The notes: generated by a model from the letters alone, not told the origin. Counted from the first letter of the stretch, positions 1 to 6,300 are shown. The stretch: DNA of 19,880 nt from Bacillota bacterium (GCA_023413275.1 JAEZPX010000102.1:1-19880); one strand, 5' to 3'. A program made the numbers and translations.

Positions 1-829
1 GATAGGATGTCATTTATCTGCGGCAAAGGGTTACCTTGCCATGGGCAAGGATGCAGAGAAAATTAGTGCCAATGTTTTTCAGTTTTTTACAAGAAACCCA
101 AGAGGGGGCAATGTGAAGGCGCTGGACAAAAAGGATTTGGAGGCATATATTGCTTTTGCCAAAGAGAAGGGAATTGGTACGCTGTTAGCCCATGCCCCTT
201 ATACCATGAATGCCTGTTCTGCCGATGAAGGGTTGAGGGAATTTGCTAGACGAATGATGGAGGAGGACTTAGAGCGGTTGGAGCTTTTGCCTGATGTGAT
301 GTATAACTTTCACCCTGGCAGTCACGTAAAGCAAGGGACGGAAGTTGGAATTCAGGTGATATCTCAGATGCTGAGAGAGGTTTTGAAAAATGGAGGAAAA
401 ACCCCCATTTTGTTGGAAACCATGGCAGGCAAAGGCAGTGAGGTAGGCAGTAGCTTTGAAGAAATCAATGAAATCATTCAGCAAGTGGATGGACATGAGC
501 GGATGGGAGTCTGTTTGGATACCTGCCATGTTTATGATGGGGGTTATGACATTGTGGGGGATTTAGACGGCGTTCTGGCCGAATTCGATGGTATCATCGG
601 TTTAGAACGGTTGCGGGCCATTCATTTGAATGATAGCAAAAATCTTATGGGAAGTCATAAAGATCGACATGAAAAAATCGGTGAGGGGTCTTTGGGCTTA
701 GAAGGAATAAAAAGAATCATAAATCACCCCAAGCTGAGGCACCTACCTTTTTATCTGGAAACTCCCAATGAGTTAGAAGGATATAGGGCGGAAATTGCAA
801 TGTTAAAAGCAAACAGAAATGAAGCATGA
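1..829 (+). CDS. nfo: Endonuclease IV (AP endonuclease), 5'-truncated by window edge
   Basis: Class II AP endonuclease of base excision repair; it cuts 5' of abasic sites in a zinc-dependent TIM barrel. The frame is open from base 2 and reads IGCHLSAAKGYLAM, the usual N-terminal strand of the family, so only about three residues and the start codon lie outside the window; the ATG at 41 is internal. The metal-ligand motifs occur in family order: HAPY, NFHPGSH, LLETMAGKGS, CLDTCH, HLNDSK, DRHEKIGEG and a C-terminal YLETPN. These hold the His, Glu and Asp residues that bind the trinuclear zinc site in known structures. The remaining length (276 codons) fits a nearly complete enzyme. The next gene on the strand is a second DNA-repair gene, about 250 bases downstream. 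Nothing looks damaged. Identification is firm; the symbol follows the E. coli name. Confidence 0.96.
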   Translation, partial: IGCHLSAAKGYLAMGKDAEKISANVFQFFTRNPRGGNVKALDKKDLEAYIAFAKEKGIGTLLAHAPYTMNACSADEGLREFARRMMEEDLERLELLPDVMYNFHPGSHVKQGTEVGIQVISQMLREVLKNGGKTPILLETMAGKGSEVGSSFEEINEIIQQVDGHERMGVCLDTCHVYDGGYDIVGDLDGVLAEFDGIIGLERLRAIHLNDSKNLMGSHKDRHEKIGEGSLGLEGIKRIINHPKLRHLPFYLETPNELEGYRAEIAMLKANRNEA

Positions 830-976
830 ACCTCAAGATCATAGCGTGGGACCTTAGTCTTTGCCCAAGCCTACTGGCTTCTTGAAAAAAGTAAGATTAA
901 AAACTTGAATAGAAATGATAGTTTCACGTGGACTTGGTCTATCCGAAAAATGTGTGGAAAAATGAAATGTTTGCGT

Positions 977-1040
977 ATAAAAGTTTGGGTCAAGCCTATG
1001 CAAGGCTTGAGGGGCTGGGGAGTGCCCCGAGACCTTCGAC
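977..1040 (+). repeat. Intergenic repeat element, copy 1
   Basis: An 18-base stretch starting AAAGTTTGGGTC (980-997) recurs exactly at 19788-19805. What follows is hairpin-rich and GC-richer than the surroundings: CAAGCC (991-996) pairs with GGCTTG (1004-1009), then GGGGC and GCCCC flank a second small hairpin ending near 1028. From memory, intergenic repeats with this layout (AAGCC/GGCTT arm, then a GGGG...CCCC arm followed by GAGACCTT) are common in clostridial genomes. The function is unknown, and the limits given are only those of the similarity I can see. Confidence 0.6.
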
Positions 1041-1046
1041 GTATGA

Positions 1047-1066
1047 CTTTAAAGAACTTTAAAGAA
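1047..1066 (+). repeat. Perfect tandem duplication of a 10-mer
   Basis: CTTTAAAGAA occurs twice head to tail (1047-1056 and 1057-1066), immediately before the ribosome site GGAGGG (1068-1073) of the next gene. Each unit contains the palindrome CTTTAAAG. It may be a slippage product at the edge of the repeat element or a small operator; the sequence does not decide. Confidence 0.7.
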
Positions 1067-1079
1067 CGGAGGGTTCGTA

Positions 1080-1547
1080 TTGGAGAAAATCCATTTTTAT
1101 CATAGCCCTATTGGGATTTTGGTATTGGGTGAAGAGGATGGCTTCCTTACTCGTGTATCTTTTCATAAGGGAATCAATACACCTTACATCATAGAAAATA
1201 CACCGTTGCTGGAAAGAACAGAGAATCAGCTTAAGGAATATTTTAAGGGGGAAAGAATGTCTTTTGACCTTCCTTTACGCCCAATGGGCACAGACTTTCA
1301 AAAAAAGGTATGGCAGGCATTGCATAGCATTCCCTATGGTGCCACTGCATCCTATGGTGACATTGCAAAGCAGGTAGGTTCTGAAAAAGCTTTTCGGGCA
1401 GTTGGCATGGCAAATAATAAAAATCCCTTAGCCATTGTTATTCCCTGTCATCGTGTCATCGGCAGTGATGGAAAATTAGTGGGGTATGGTGGCGGCTTGG
1501 AAAATAAAGTTTTCTTATTGAGCCATGAATCAAAATATAGGAAATAA
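1080..1547 (+). CDS. ogt: Methylated-DNA--protein-cysteine methyltransferase
   Basis: Suicide repair protein that transfers the alkyl group from O6-alkylguanine (or O4-alkylthymine) to its own cysteine. The 155 residues show the family's two parts: an N-terminal RNase-H-like domain and the C-terminal DNA-binding and active-site domain. The active-site motif IPCHRVI places the acceptor cysteine at residue 123; the SYGDIAKQVG helix-turn-helix and the FRAVGMANNKNPLAI segment (arginine finger and Asn hinge region) precede it, and GYGGGLENK follows. Translation starts at TTG 1080, six bases after GGAGGG; no ATG fits better. With nfo upstream it forms a small DNA-repair neighbourhood, but 250 bases with a repeat separate the two, so cotranscription is uncertain. 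A strong hairpin follows the stop codon. Could equally be named adaB-like or mgt; function is firm. Confidence 0.95.
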   Translation: MEKIHFYHSPIGILVLGEEDGFLTRVSFHKGINTPYIIENTPLLERTENQLKEYFKGERMSFDLPLRPMGTDFQKKVWQALHSIPYGATASYGDIAKQVGSEKAFRAVGMANNKNPLAIVIPCHRVIGSDGKLVGYGGGLENKVFLLSHESKYRK

Positions 1548-1607
1548 AGATAAAAGAGCTGTTGGCAGGGGAGAATCAAGGCCAACAGCTTTTATCTTTT
1601 TTAAAAC
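1548..1607. terminator. Bidirectional rho-independent terminator
   Basis: A long inverted repeat, AGATAAAAGAGCTGTTGGC (1548-1566) against GCCAACAGCTTTTATCT (1581-1597), is followed by a T-run on the plus strand and flanked by A-rich sequence serving the minus strand. It separates the converging ogt and folT genes. Confidence 0.9.
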
Positions 1608-1609
1608 AG

Positions 1610-2122
1610 TTATACTTTTTGTATTTTTAAAATTTGAGGTGCATATCCTGCCAAAATACGGATAACAATAATTTGGATCACAGTCATGACGCAGGTTTGT
1701 ATGATTCTTGTAGGCATTAATGCCCAAAAAAGTGTACCATAGAGCATGGATATCCATAGGGTATTCAAAAGCAAAGAACCAATAATTTGCGTAAATATGG
1801 ACGCTAAAACAATATTTTTTAGATTAGCTTTTTTGTGAAGAAATACACCAAACAATATACCGGTAATGAATGCTGTGAGAGTAAAGCCGGGAAAAAATTG
1901 TCCGATGGGGAACAGTGTTGCTCCAAGAAAATCCGCCGCCGCCGCCACAATCCCTGCGGGGATAGGCCCTAAGAGCATACCAGCCAAGGCAATGGGTGCA
2001 AAGGCGAACCCGATTTTTAAATCCCATGCTGAGATGGATAAAAAGCGGGACAAGATAATTGAGAGCGCCATCAAGAGTGCCATAATGACAAGACGATGGG
2101 TGTTAGATAGTTTTTGCTGCAT
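1610..2122 (-). CDS. folT: Folate ECF transporter S component
   Basis: Substrate-binding integral membrane subunit of an energy-coupling factor (ECF) transporter for folates; it works with a shared EcfT-EcfA-EcfA' module, not encoded here. The 170-residue protein is nearly all hydrophobic, with about six membrane segments. It carries the FolT pattern: ALLMALSIILSRFLSI in the first helix (alanine-rich face that docks EcfT), GFAFAPIALAGMLLGPIPAG, the ADFLGATLFP loop and FFPGFTLTAFITGILFG. The frame is open 54 codons further upstream, but that extension reads through the riboswitch; the start at 2122 has AGGAGG at 2133-2138. A THF riboswitch upstream independently supports folate as substrate. 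The gene ends at the bidirectional terminator shared with ogt. Confidence in folate specificity is high because protein and RNA evidence agree. Confidence 0.93.
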   Translation of the reverse strand: MQQKLSNTHRLVIMALLMALSIILSRFLSISAWDLKIGFAFAPIALAGMLLGPIPAGIVAAAADFLGATLFPIGQFFPGFTLTAFITGILFGVFLHKKANLKNIVLASIFTQIIGSLLLNTLWISMLYGTLFWALMPTRIIQTCVMTVIQIIVIRILAGYAPQILKIQKV

Positions 2123-2255
2123 AGAAAAAAGACCTCCTTTTTGTTCTGCGGGGTCTTTTGAAAAAACCCCTTCATTATCGTATAACATTACGCAAATAGC
2201 CCCAAATGTATTGGGGTTGCTGTGATAATAAAGAGGAATCGCTTCTTCATTATTT
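2123..2255 (-). promoter_or_regulatory. Expression platform between THF riboswitch and folT start
   Basis: Read on the minus strand, this leader contains several pairable segments. AATAATGAAGA with TCTTTATTAT forms a hairpin (about 2221-2255). CCCCAA with TTGGGG forms another (2200-2216). GGGGTTTTT (2162-2170) pairs with AAAAGACCCC (2150-2159). The same AAAAGACC (2152-2159) can instead pair with GGTCTTTT (2127-2134), which overlaps the 3' end of the folT ribosome site AGGAGG (2133-2138). The last two pairings exclude each other, as expected of a switch acting on translation. No classical terminator with a clean 3' T-run precedes the ATG. That this is the working mechanism is inference. Confidence 0.55.
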
Positions 2256-2256
2256 G

Positions 2257-2354
2257 ACAGCGGGATGCGGGGTTTGTACCGCAAGGATTAACCTTTTCGT
2301 TCTCGTGGCAACTCCCCGTCCACAAGACACTTAACGCACAAAGCCCTACTCTGT
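2257..2354 (-). promoter_or_regulatory. THF riboswitch (tetrahydrofolate aptamer, RF01831-type)
   Basis: On the minus strand the aptamer shows the conserved landmarks of the folT-type THF riboswitch: AGAGTAG at the 5' side, GTGCGTTAAGTGT, GGACGGGGAGTTG, an ACGAA-like joint, TGCGGT, and GCATCCCGCT at the 3' side. The helices can be drawn: P1 ACAG (2351-2354) with CTGT (2257-2260); P2 GGG.TTTGT with ACAAA.CCC; P3 CTTGTGG with CCACGAG (one wobble); P4 AAGG TTAAT CCTT. The family binds reduced folates and represses folate transport or synthesis genes in Firmicutes; here it precedes folT by about 135 bases. The call rests on remembered consensus, not on a covariance search. Confidence 0.93.
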
Positions 2355-2382
2355 ATTTGCACATGGTTTCCCATGCAGATTC

Positions 2383-2411
2383 ATTGTAACATTCTTTAAC
2401 GATTGGGTAAA
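2383..2411 (-). promoter_or_regulatory. Sigma-A-type promoter for folT
   Basis: Minus strand: -35 TTTACC (2406-2411), a 17-base spacer and -10 TACAAT (2383-2388). Transcription would start near 2376, about 22 bases before the aptamer; a CATGG-GAAA-CCATG hairpin (2362-2375) lies between. It begins just after the stop codon of the upstream minus-strand gene. Confidence 0.65.
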
Positions 2412-2420
2412 TAGACTATT

Positions 2421-2993
2421 TTACAAAACAAAGGCACGAGTAAAGGAATATTTTGAGTCAAAAGTACCCGCTAACAAAACTCTACCCATATCCATACCAA
2501 ATTCTTTTGTTAATTTCATAAAAAGTCGGTCACTTTCCATAAAACCACCATTGGAGAAGCAAAAGCACATGGCAAAGGAGTCTTTGGAGATGCTACCAAA
2601 GCCCTCTTCAGGAATAGAAACAATTTTTCTTCCGTTTTCTTCTGAAAGCTTTTCTTTCAGTTCGGTGAGTTCAAAGTCCAAATGAAGAAAGCCCTGGGAG
2701 GCGTAGTAAATGGCTGTGATAAAATCAGCCAAATCCGATTCGCTCTGAAAGGGAAGGGTGTATTTTTGAGGTCGGGGGAAGTCACCTACAGTGCAGACAA
2801 ACCAAGGGGTTTCTCCAGCCAAGAAGGATGCAGCATATAATTTTTTTGTCAGTATATTCGTTTCATTTACCGCAAACACTAAGGTATTCCCGGTGATTTC
2901 CGAAACGAGAGGTAATTTTTTCTGTTTGAGTAAAGAGATTAAAGAATCGGACGCGCCGATGAGGCGAATGCCGTCAGTATGAAAACCGAGCAT
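2421..2993 (-). CDS. Hypothetical protein, 190 residues
   Basis: I do not recognise this family. Start ATG at 2993 is supported by AGGAGGG ten or so bases upstream, and a plausible promoter lies further up, so it is very likely a real gene. The protein has no signal peptide, membrane segment or cysteine-pair motif. It reads as a soluble mixed alpha/beta protein: a Gly/Leu-rich N-terminus (GIRLIGASDSLISLLKQKK), a central ETPWFVCTVGDFPRP segment, a likely helical stretch ELTELKEKLSEENGRK near residues 108-123, and a C-terminal half with CFCFSNGGFMESDR and KYSFTRAFVL. It is transcribed divergently from sufCB and upstream of the independently promoted folT. The context suggests no specific function. 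Confidence 0.8.
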   Translation of the reverse strand: MLGFHTDGIRLIGASDSLISLLKQKKLPLVSEITGNTLVFAVNETNILTKKLYAASFLAGETPWFVCTVGDFPRPQKYTLPFQSESDLADFITAIYYASQGFLHLDFELTELKEKLSEENGRKIVSIPEEGFGSISKDSFAMCFCFSNGGFMESDRLFMKLTKEFGMDMGRVLLAGTFDSKYSFTRAFVL

Positions 2994-3029
2994 AGGATGC
3001 CCTCCTTTTTAGTGTTTAGTATCAGTACT

Positions 3030-3058
3030 ATTGTAATATACAGAGGGAGAAATGGAAA
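3030..3058 (-). promoter_or_regulatory. Promoter for the 190-residue hypothetical gene
   Basis: Minus strand: -35 TTTCCA (3053-3058), 17-base spacer, -10 TACAAT (3030-3035). The untranslated leader would be about 30 bases. Moderate match; placement is consistent with the ribosome site. Confidence 0.5.
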
Positions 3059-3101
3059 GATTGTTTTTTATCAGGAAAAACGCTAAAAAAAACGAAAGAT
3101 A

Positions 3102-3131
3102 TTGACAGTCTATTTGGAAAATTGTTATAAT
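3102..3131 (+). promoter_or_regulatory. Promoter of the suf operon
   Basis: Consensus -35 TTGACA (3102-3107), 18-base spacer and consensus -10 TATAAT (3126-3131). Transcription should begin near 3138, giving a leader of about 60 bases before sufC. No obvious IscR/SufR-type dyad was recognised in it. Confidence 0.85.
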
Positions 3132-3197
3132 TTAGGATAGCATTTTTATGTAGTATGCGAAAGAAAAGGCAATAGTCTTTAAAATGGAGGAAAGCAT

Positions 3198-3923
3198 ATG
3201 TTGGAGTTAAAGAACGTATCTTTTTCGGCTGATGGGAAAGAGATATTGAAAAATATTAATTTGGTAATTGAAGATGAGAAATTCGTTGTGATGACAGGGC
3301 CAAATGGCGGGGGGAAATCCACATTGGCTAAGATTATTGCAGGGATTCAAAAACCCGACAGTGGTCAAATTTTGTTGGATGGACAAGATATTACGGAGTG
3401 GAGCATTACAAAGCGTGCAAATTCCGGCATTAGCTTTGCGTTTCAACAGCCTGTTCGCTTTAAAGGGGTTACGGTTAAAGATTTGATTACCCTTGCCAGT
3501 GGGAAAGCTTTAAGCACATCAGCGGCTTGCGAATATTTGTCTGAGGTTGGTCTTTGTGCCAAAGATTATATTGACCGTGAAATCAATGGAAGCCTCTCCG
3601 GGGGAGAGTTAAAGCGCATCGAAATCGCCACGGTTATGGCAAGAAAAACAAAGCTTACCTTGTTTGATGAACCCGAGGCAGGCATTGATTTATGGAGCTT
3701 TAAAAATTTAATTGATGTCTTTGAGAAAATGCACGGAGAAATTAAGGGTTCCATTTTAATTATCTCTCATCAGGAGCGTATTTTGGATATTGCAGATCAG
3801 GTTGTGGTAATCAGCGGCGGAGAAGTTTCTAAGGTTGGGACAAAAGAAGAGGTTTTACCCGGATTGTTTGGTGTGGATTTGGGTTGCAAGTATTTTAAGG
3901 GGGTTTCATACCATGTTGAGTGA
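3198..3923 (+). CDS. sufC: Fe-S cluster assembly ATPase SufC
   Basis: Cytosolic ABC-type ATPase that partners SufB in assembling Fe-S clusters. In the 241 residues: Walker A GPNGGGKST (residues 34-42), a Q-loop SFAFQQP, the signature LSGGELKR, Walker B LTLFDEPEAGIDL and the switch histidine in ISHQERI. The SGGE(L)KR signature and the EAGIDL D-loop are typical of SufC rather than of transporter ATPases, and no membrane partner is present. ATG 3198 follows GGAGG (3186-3190). Its end overlaps the start of sufB by 11 bases, which implies translational coupling. The pair occurs without sufS, sufU or sufD in this window, as in the minimal SufCB (SMS) systems described for archaea and Clostridia. 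Confidence 0.93.
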   Translation: MLELKNVSFSADGKEILKNINLVIEDEKFVVMTGPNGGGKSTLAKIIAGIQKPDSGQILLDGQDITEWSITKRANSGISFAFQQPVRFKGVTVKDLITLASGKALSTSAACEYLSEVGLCAKDYIDREINGSLSGGELKRIEIATVMARKTKLTLFDEPEAGIDLWSFKNLIDVFEKMHGEIKGSILIISHQERILDIADQVVVISGGEVSKVGTKEEVLPGLFGVDLGCKYFKGVSYHVE

Positions 3924-4836
3924 CATTATTAAGAATTTACTCGCTGAGGTGGCAGGTATTCAAAATATTCCCACTGCCGGCGCGTTTAATATCCGTAGCA
4001 ATGGTAAGAGTGCAGGACGCAATTCTACGGAAACCATTCAGATTATTCCCAAAGAGGATGGCTCAGGGATTGACATTATTGTGAAACCCGGTACTAAAAA
4101 TGAAAGCGTGCATATTCCTGCTTTGGTGACTGAAACTGATTTGCATGATGTGGTTTATAATGATTTTCATATTGGTGAAGGTGCAGATGTGACCATTGTT
4201 GCCGGTTGTGGTATCCACAACTGTGGAAGTGGCATTTCCCAGCACGATGGAATACATCGCTTTTTTGTAGGGAAAAATGCTAAAATCAAATATATTGAAA
4301 AGCATATAGGCGAAGGGGATGGCGATGGACAGAATATTATCAACCCCCAAACGCATATTATTGCAGAAGAAAACAGTTACGTGGAAATGGATACTGTACA
4401 GCTAAAAGGCGTAGATTCCACAAAACGTATTTCCAGTGCAAAGTTGGCAGAAGGAGCAACGGTTGTCATCAAAGAAAAGATTATGACCCACGGCTCTCAG
4501 TATGCGGAAACTTCTTTTGATGTTGACTTGGATGGTGCGGGGAGCAGTGCAAAGTTGATTTCCCGTTCTGTTGCCAGAGATAATTCCAGACAGTTGTTCC
4601 GCTCTAAATTAAGCGGAAACAATGCTTGCTATGGACATTCTGAATGTGATGCTATCATTATGGATAACGGCATTGTTGCGGCAGAGCCTGAAATTATTGC
4701 AAACAATGTGGATGCATCTTTAATTCATGAGGCGGCTATCGGCAAAATTGCAGGGGAACAGTTGACAAAGCTTATGACCTTGGGATTGACGGAAAAAGAA
4801 GCGGAAGCTCAAATTATCAATGGGTTCTTAAAATAA
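3913..4836 (+). CDS. sufB: SufB/SufD-family Fe-S scaffold protein (minimal SufB)
   Basis: Scaffold on which the SufC ATPase drives cluster assembly. At 307 residues it is much shorter than the roughly 480-residue SufB of E. coli and matches the short SufBD proteins of two-gene systems. The start is ATG 3913, nine bases after AAGGGGG (3897-3903) and inside the end of sufC; an upstream in-frame codon exists but would lie deep in sufC. The middle reads AGCGIHNCGSGISQHDGIH followed by alternating short strands, expected for the right-handed beta-helix core. The C-terminal part GHSECDAIIMDN...IHEAAIGKIAGEQL...INGFLK aligns by eye with the conserved SufB C-terminus, including the Cys and Glu regarded as functional there. 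With one SufBD gene only, it probably acts as a homodimer (inference). Confidence 0.88.
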   Translation: MLSDIIKNLLAEVAGIQNIPTAGAFNIRSNGKSAGRNSTETIQIIPKEDGSGIDIIVKPGTKNESVHIPALVTETDLHDVVYNDFHIGEGADVTIVAGCGIHNCGSGISQHDGIHRFFVGKNAKIKYIEKHIGEGDGDGQNIINPQTHIIAEENSYVEMDTVQLKGVDSTKRISSAKLAEGATVVIKEKIMTHGSQYAETSFDVDLDGAGSSAKLISRSVARDNSRQLFRSKLSGNNACYGHSECDAIIMDNGIVAAEPEIIANNVDASLIHEAAIGKIAGEQLTKLMTLGLTEKEAEAQIINGFLK

Positions 4837-4859
4837 AGCCTCTCAAAGGAGATGGGTAT

Positions 4860-5384
4860 GTGAGCAATACAGCAAAAAAGGAAATTATCAGTTGGGTTAA
4901 AACAATCCTTTTGGCGGTAGTATTGGCCGGAGTGGTTAATACGCTGCTAATTGTGAATGCGCAAGTTCCAACAGGTTCTATGGAAACAACAATCATGACG
5001 GGGGATCGCATCTTGGCCCTTCGTACGTCTTATTGGTTTAACCAACCGGAAAGAGGGGATGTGGTTGTATTCCGCTATCCTGATGACCCGGAACAGAAAA
5101 CCTTGTTTGTGAAGCGTATTATAGGCATGGGCGGTGATGTGGTTCAGGTTGAAAACGGCAGCGTGTATGTTAATGGGGAAGCCTTAAACGAGCCTTATTT
5201 GGAAGTGGTTACCCAAGGCGACTTTGGGCCTTATGAAGTGCCTGAGGGAAACTATTTTATGATGGGTGATAATCGAAACAAGTCCTTAGATTCCCGTTTT
5301 TGGGAGCATCAGTTTGTGGAAAAGAATAAAATTTTAGGCAAGGTGGTTTTCCGTTACTATAAGGGCTTTAAATGGATTTCATAA
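4860..5384 (+). CDS. lepB: Signal peptidase I
   Basis: Membrane-bound serine protease of family S26 that removes signal peptides from secreted proteins. The 174-residue protein has one N-terminal membrane segment (about residues 14-34). Next comes the box with catalytic Ser40 (VPTGSMETT), then the box with general-base Lys85 (FVKRIIGMGGD), and the C-terminal GDNRNKSLDSR box. This is the short one-anchor form usual in Gram-positive bacteria. The start is GTG 4860, eight bases after AAAGGAG (4845-4851); the overlapping ATG at 4858 is followed directly by a stop. It follows sufB by 23 bases with no terminator, so it is probably cotranscribed, although the functions are unrelated. Confidence 0.95.
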   Translation: MSNTAKKEIISWVKTILLAVVLAGVVNTLLIVNAQVPTGSMETTIMTGDRILALRTSYWFNQPERGDVVVFRYPDDPEQKTLFVKRIIGMGGDVVQVENGSVYVNGEALNEPYLEVVTQGDFGPYEVPEGNYFMMGDNRNKSLDSRFWEHQFVEKNKILGKVVFRYYKGFKWIS

Positions 5385-5399
5385 GGGGAGGGCAATGGT

Positions 5400-5777
5400 A
5401 TGAATAAGAAGGACAAGCTGGTTTTATCCTTTCTTGGCTTTTTGGTGATTGTAGCTTTTTTCGGCGGTCAGATGTGGAACAGTTACAAGGATTTCAGCAA
5501 AGAAAAATGGGTCAACTATGAAGGAAACAGCCGTCAAGCCATTGTGAAAGATTTTTTTGACCGAACCATTATTGACGGTATTTCTGAAGAAGAGCTGAAA
5601 AGCTATTTGGGAGAGCCTGATGATCGTAACGATGCTGAGATGATTTACTACTTGGGTACACCCAGAAGCTTCTTTGGGGACAAAGAAGGCCCAGAGGAGC
5701 AGCTCGTTTTTACCTTTCAGGACGGGAAAGCTATTGGGGTGACCAGAGTGCCTGTATCTGCCCAAGGAACAGAATAG
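5400..5777 (+). CDS. Small membrane-anchored protein, unknown function
   Basis: 125 residues, with GGGGAGGG (5385-5392) seven bases before ATG 5400. Residues 8-24 (VLSFLGFLVIVAFFGG) form one membrane anchor or uncleaved signal, leaving an extracytoplasmic domain of about 100 residues. Within it the order ISEEELKSYLGEPDD...YYLGTP...LVFTFQDGKAIGVTRV resembles the helix-plus-beta-strand pattern of small SmpA/BLIP-like domains; this is a visual impression, not a family assignment. It sits 15 bases after the signal peptidase gene and just before a zinc-ribbon gene, so all three probably share an mRNA. No specific function can be assigned. Confidence 0.82.
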   Translation: MNKKDKLVLSFLGFLVIVAFFGGQMWNSYKDFSKEKWVNYEGNSRQAIVKDFFDRTIIDGISEEELKSYLGEPDDRNDAEMIYYLGTPRSFFGDKEGPEEQLVFTFQDGKAIGVTRVPVSAQGTE

Positions 5778-5789
5778 GAGATGATCTTA

Positions 5790-5993
5790 ATGAAGTGTCC
5801 TTTTTGTCAAGAAGAGATGTCCCCGGGATACTTGGAATCAGGTAGATATTTTACTTGGAAGACAAAAGACGAGAATGGAAAAAAACGAGAGTATCTGTTG
5901 ATAAAAAGCTATATGGGCGGTGCAAAACTTGCAGGAGAGGTTTGTCCCTATTGCCGTAAATTGATTTTGGATATACCTGAGAACCAAATATAA
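5790..5993 (+). CDS. Small zinc-ribbon protein (DUF6487/PF20097-like)
   Basis: A 67-residue protein beginning MKCPFCQEEM and ending VCPYCRKLILDIPENQI. Two CxxC pairs (Cys3/Cys6 and Cys52/Cys55) should bind one zinc ion, with about 45 residues of probable beta structure between them. It resembles the small PF20097-type proteins common in Clostridia, from memory. An in-frame ATG lies at 5781, but the ribosome site AGGAG (5776-5780) abuts it; the ATG at 5790 has normal spacing and starts at the conserved MKCP. Its ribosome site overlaps the stop codon of the preceding gene, so the two are tightly coupled. It is the last gene before a terminator. Biological role unknown. Confidence 0.85.
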   Translation: MKCPFCQEEMSPGYLESGRYFTWKTKDENGKKREYLLIKSYMGGAKLAGEVCPYCRKLILDIPENQI

Positions 5994-6025
5994 AAATTCG
6001 AAATGTAACTAATTTCGGATTTTTT
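5994..6025 (+). terminator. Rho-independent terminator of the suf-lepB operon
   Basis: AAATTCGAAAT (5994-6004) pairs with ATTTCGGATTT (6012-6022) with one wobble, seven-base loop, ending in a T-run to 6025. It lies directly after the stop codon of the zinc-ribbon gene. Confidence 0.75.
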
Positions 6026-6073
6026 GAGGAATAATACATAATACAATGCTTAAAAATGAAGGAGGAAATAAAT

Positions 6074-6280
6074 ATGAAAGCGACAAAAGATATGACAATT
6101 GGTGAACTTTTAATGATGGATAGAAGTGTAGGTGCTGTTTTGATGGAAAACGGCATGCACTGTGTAGGTTGCCCTTCTGCGGCGGCAGAAACGCTGGAAG
6201 AGGCAAGCATGGTACATGGTATGGATATTGAAAAGCTTATGTCAGATATCAATGGTTACTTCGCATCAAAAGGCGAGTAA
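6074..6280 (+). CDS. DUF1858 redox-disulfide domain protein
   Basis: A 68-residue protein, essentially a single DUF1858 domain (also described as the hybrid-cluster-protein-associated redox disulfide domain). The core is MTIGELLMMDRSVGAVLMENGMHCVGCPSA with Cys30-x-x-Cys33, followed by the helix TLEEASMVHGMDIEKLMSDING. The CxxC could form a redox-active disulfide or hold a metal; no reaction has been firmly shown for the family as far as I know. The start at 6074 is set by AAGGAGG (6059-6065); an in-frame ATG at 6056 merely contains that ribosome site. A terminator separates it from the suf-lepB operon, so it is probably a single-gene unit, though I found no strong promoter. Proximity to SufCB hints at, but does not show, a link to Fe-S or redox metabolism. 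Confidence 0.88.
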   Translation: MKATKDMTIGELLMMDRSVGAVLMENGMHCVGCPSAAAETLEEASMVHGMDIEKLMSDINGYFASKGE

Positions 6281-6300
6281 AACAAAAAAAGATAAAAAAA

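Noticed and set aside
905..1105. 66-codon plus-strand frame between nfo and ogt
   Set aside because: It starts at a TTG without a ribosome site, runs through the repeat element (translated as KVWVKPMQGLRG...) and overlaps the ogt start; it is a by-product of the repeat.
1866..2225. 119-codon plus-strand frame antisense to folT
   Set aside because: It mirrors folT codons, has no ribosome site and overlaps the riboswitch.
2123..2284. 54-codon N-terminal extension of folT
   Set aside because: The extension is the riboswitch and its platform read as protein; a strong ribosome site supports the internal ATG at 2122.
3835..3912. 26-codon upstream extension of sufB
   Set aside because: It lies inside sufC in another frame and has no ribosome site; the ATG at 3913 has AAGGGGG upstream and gives the normal family length.
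4858..4863. ATG start for signal peptidase
   Set aside because: The ATG is followed at once by TGA; the in-frame start is the GTG at 4860.
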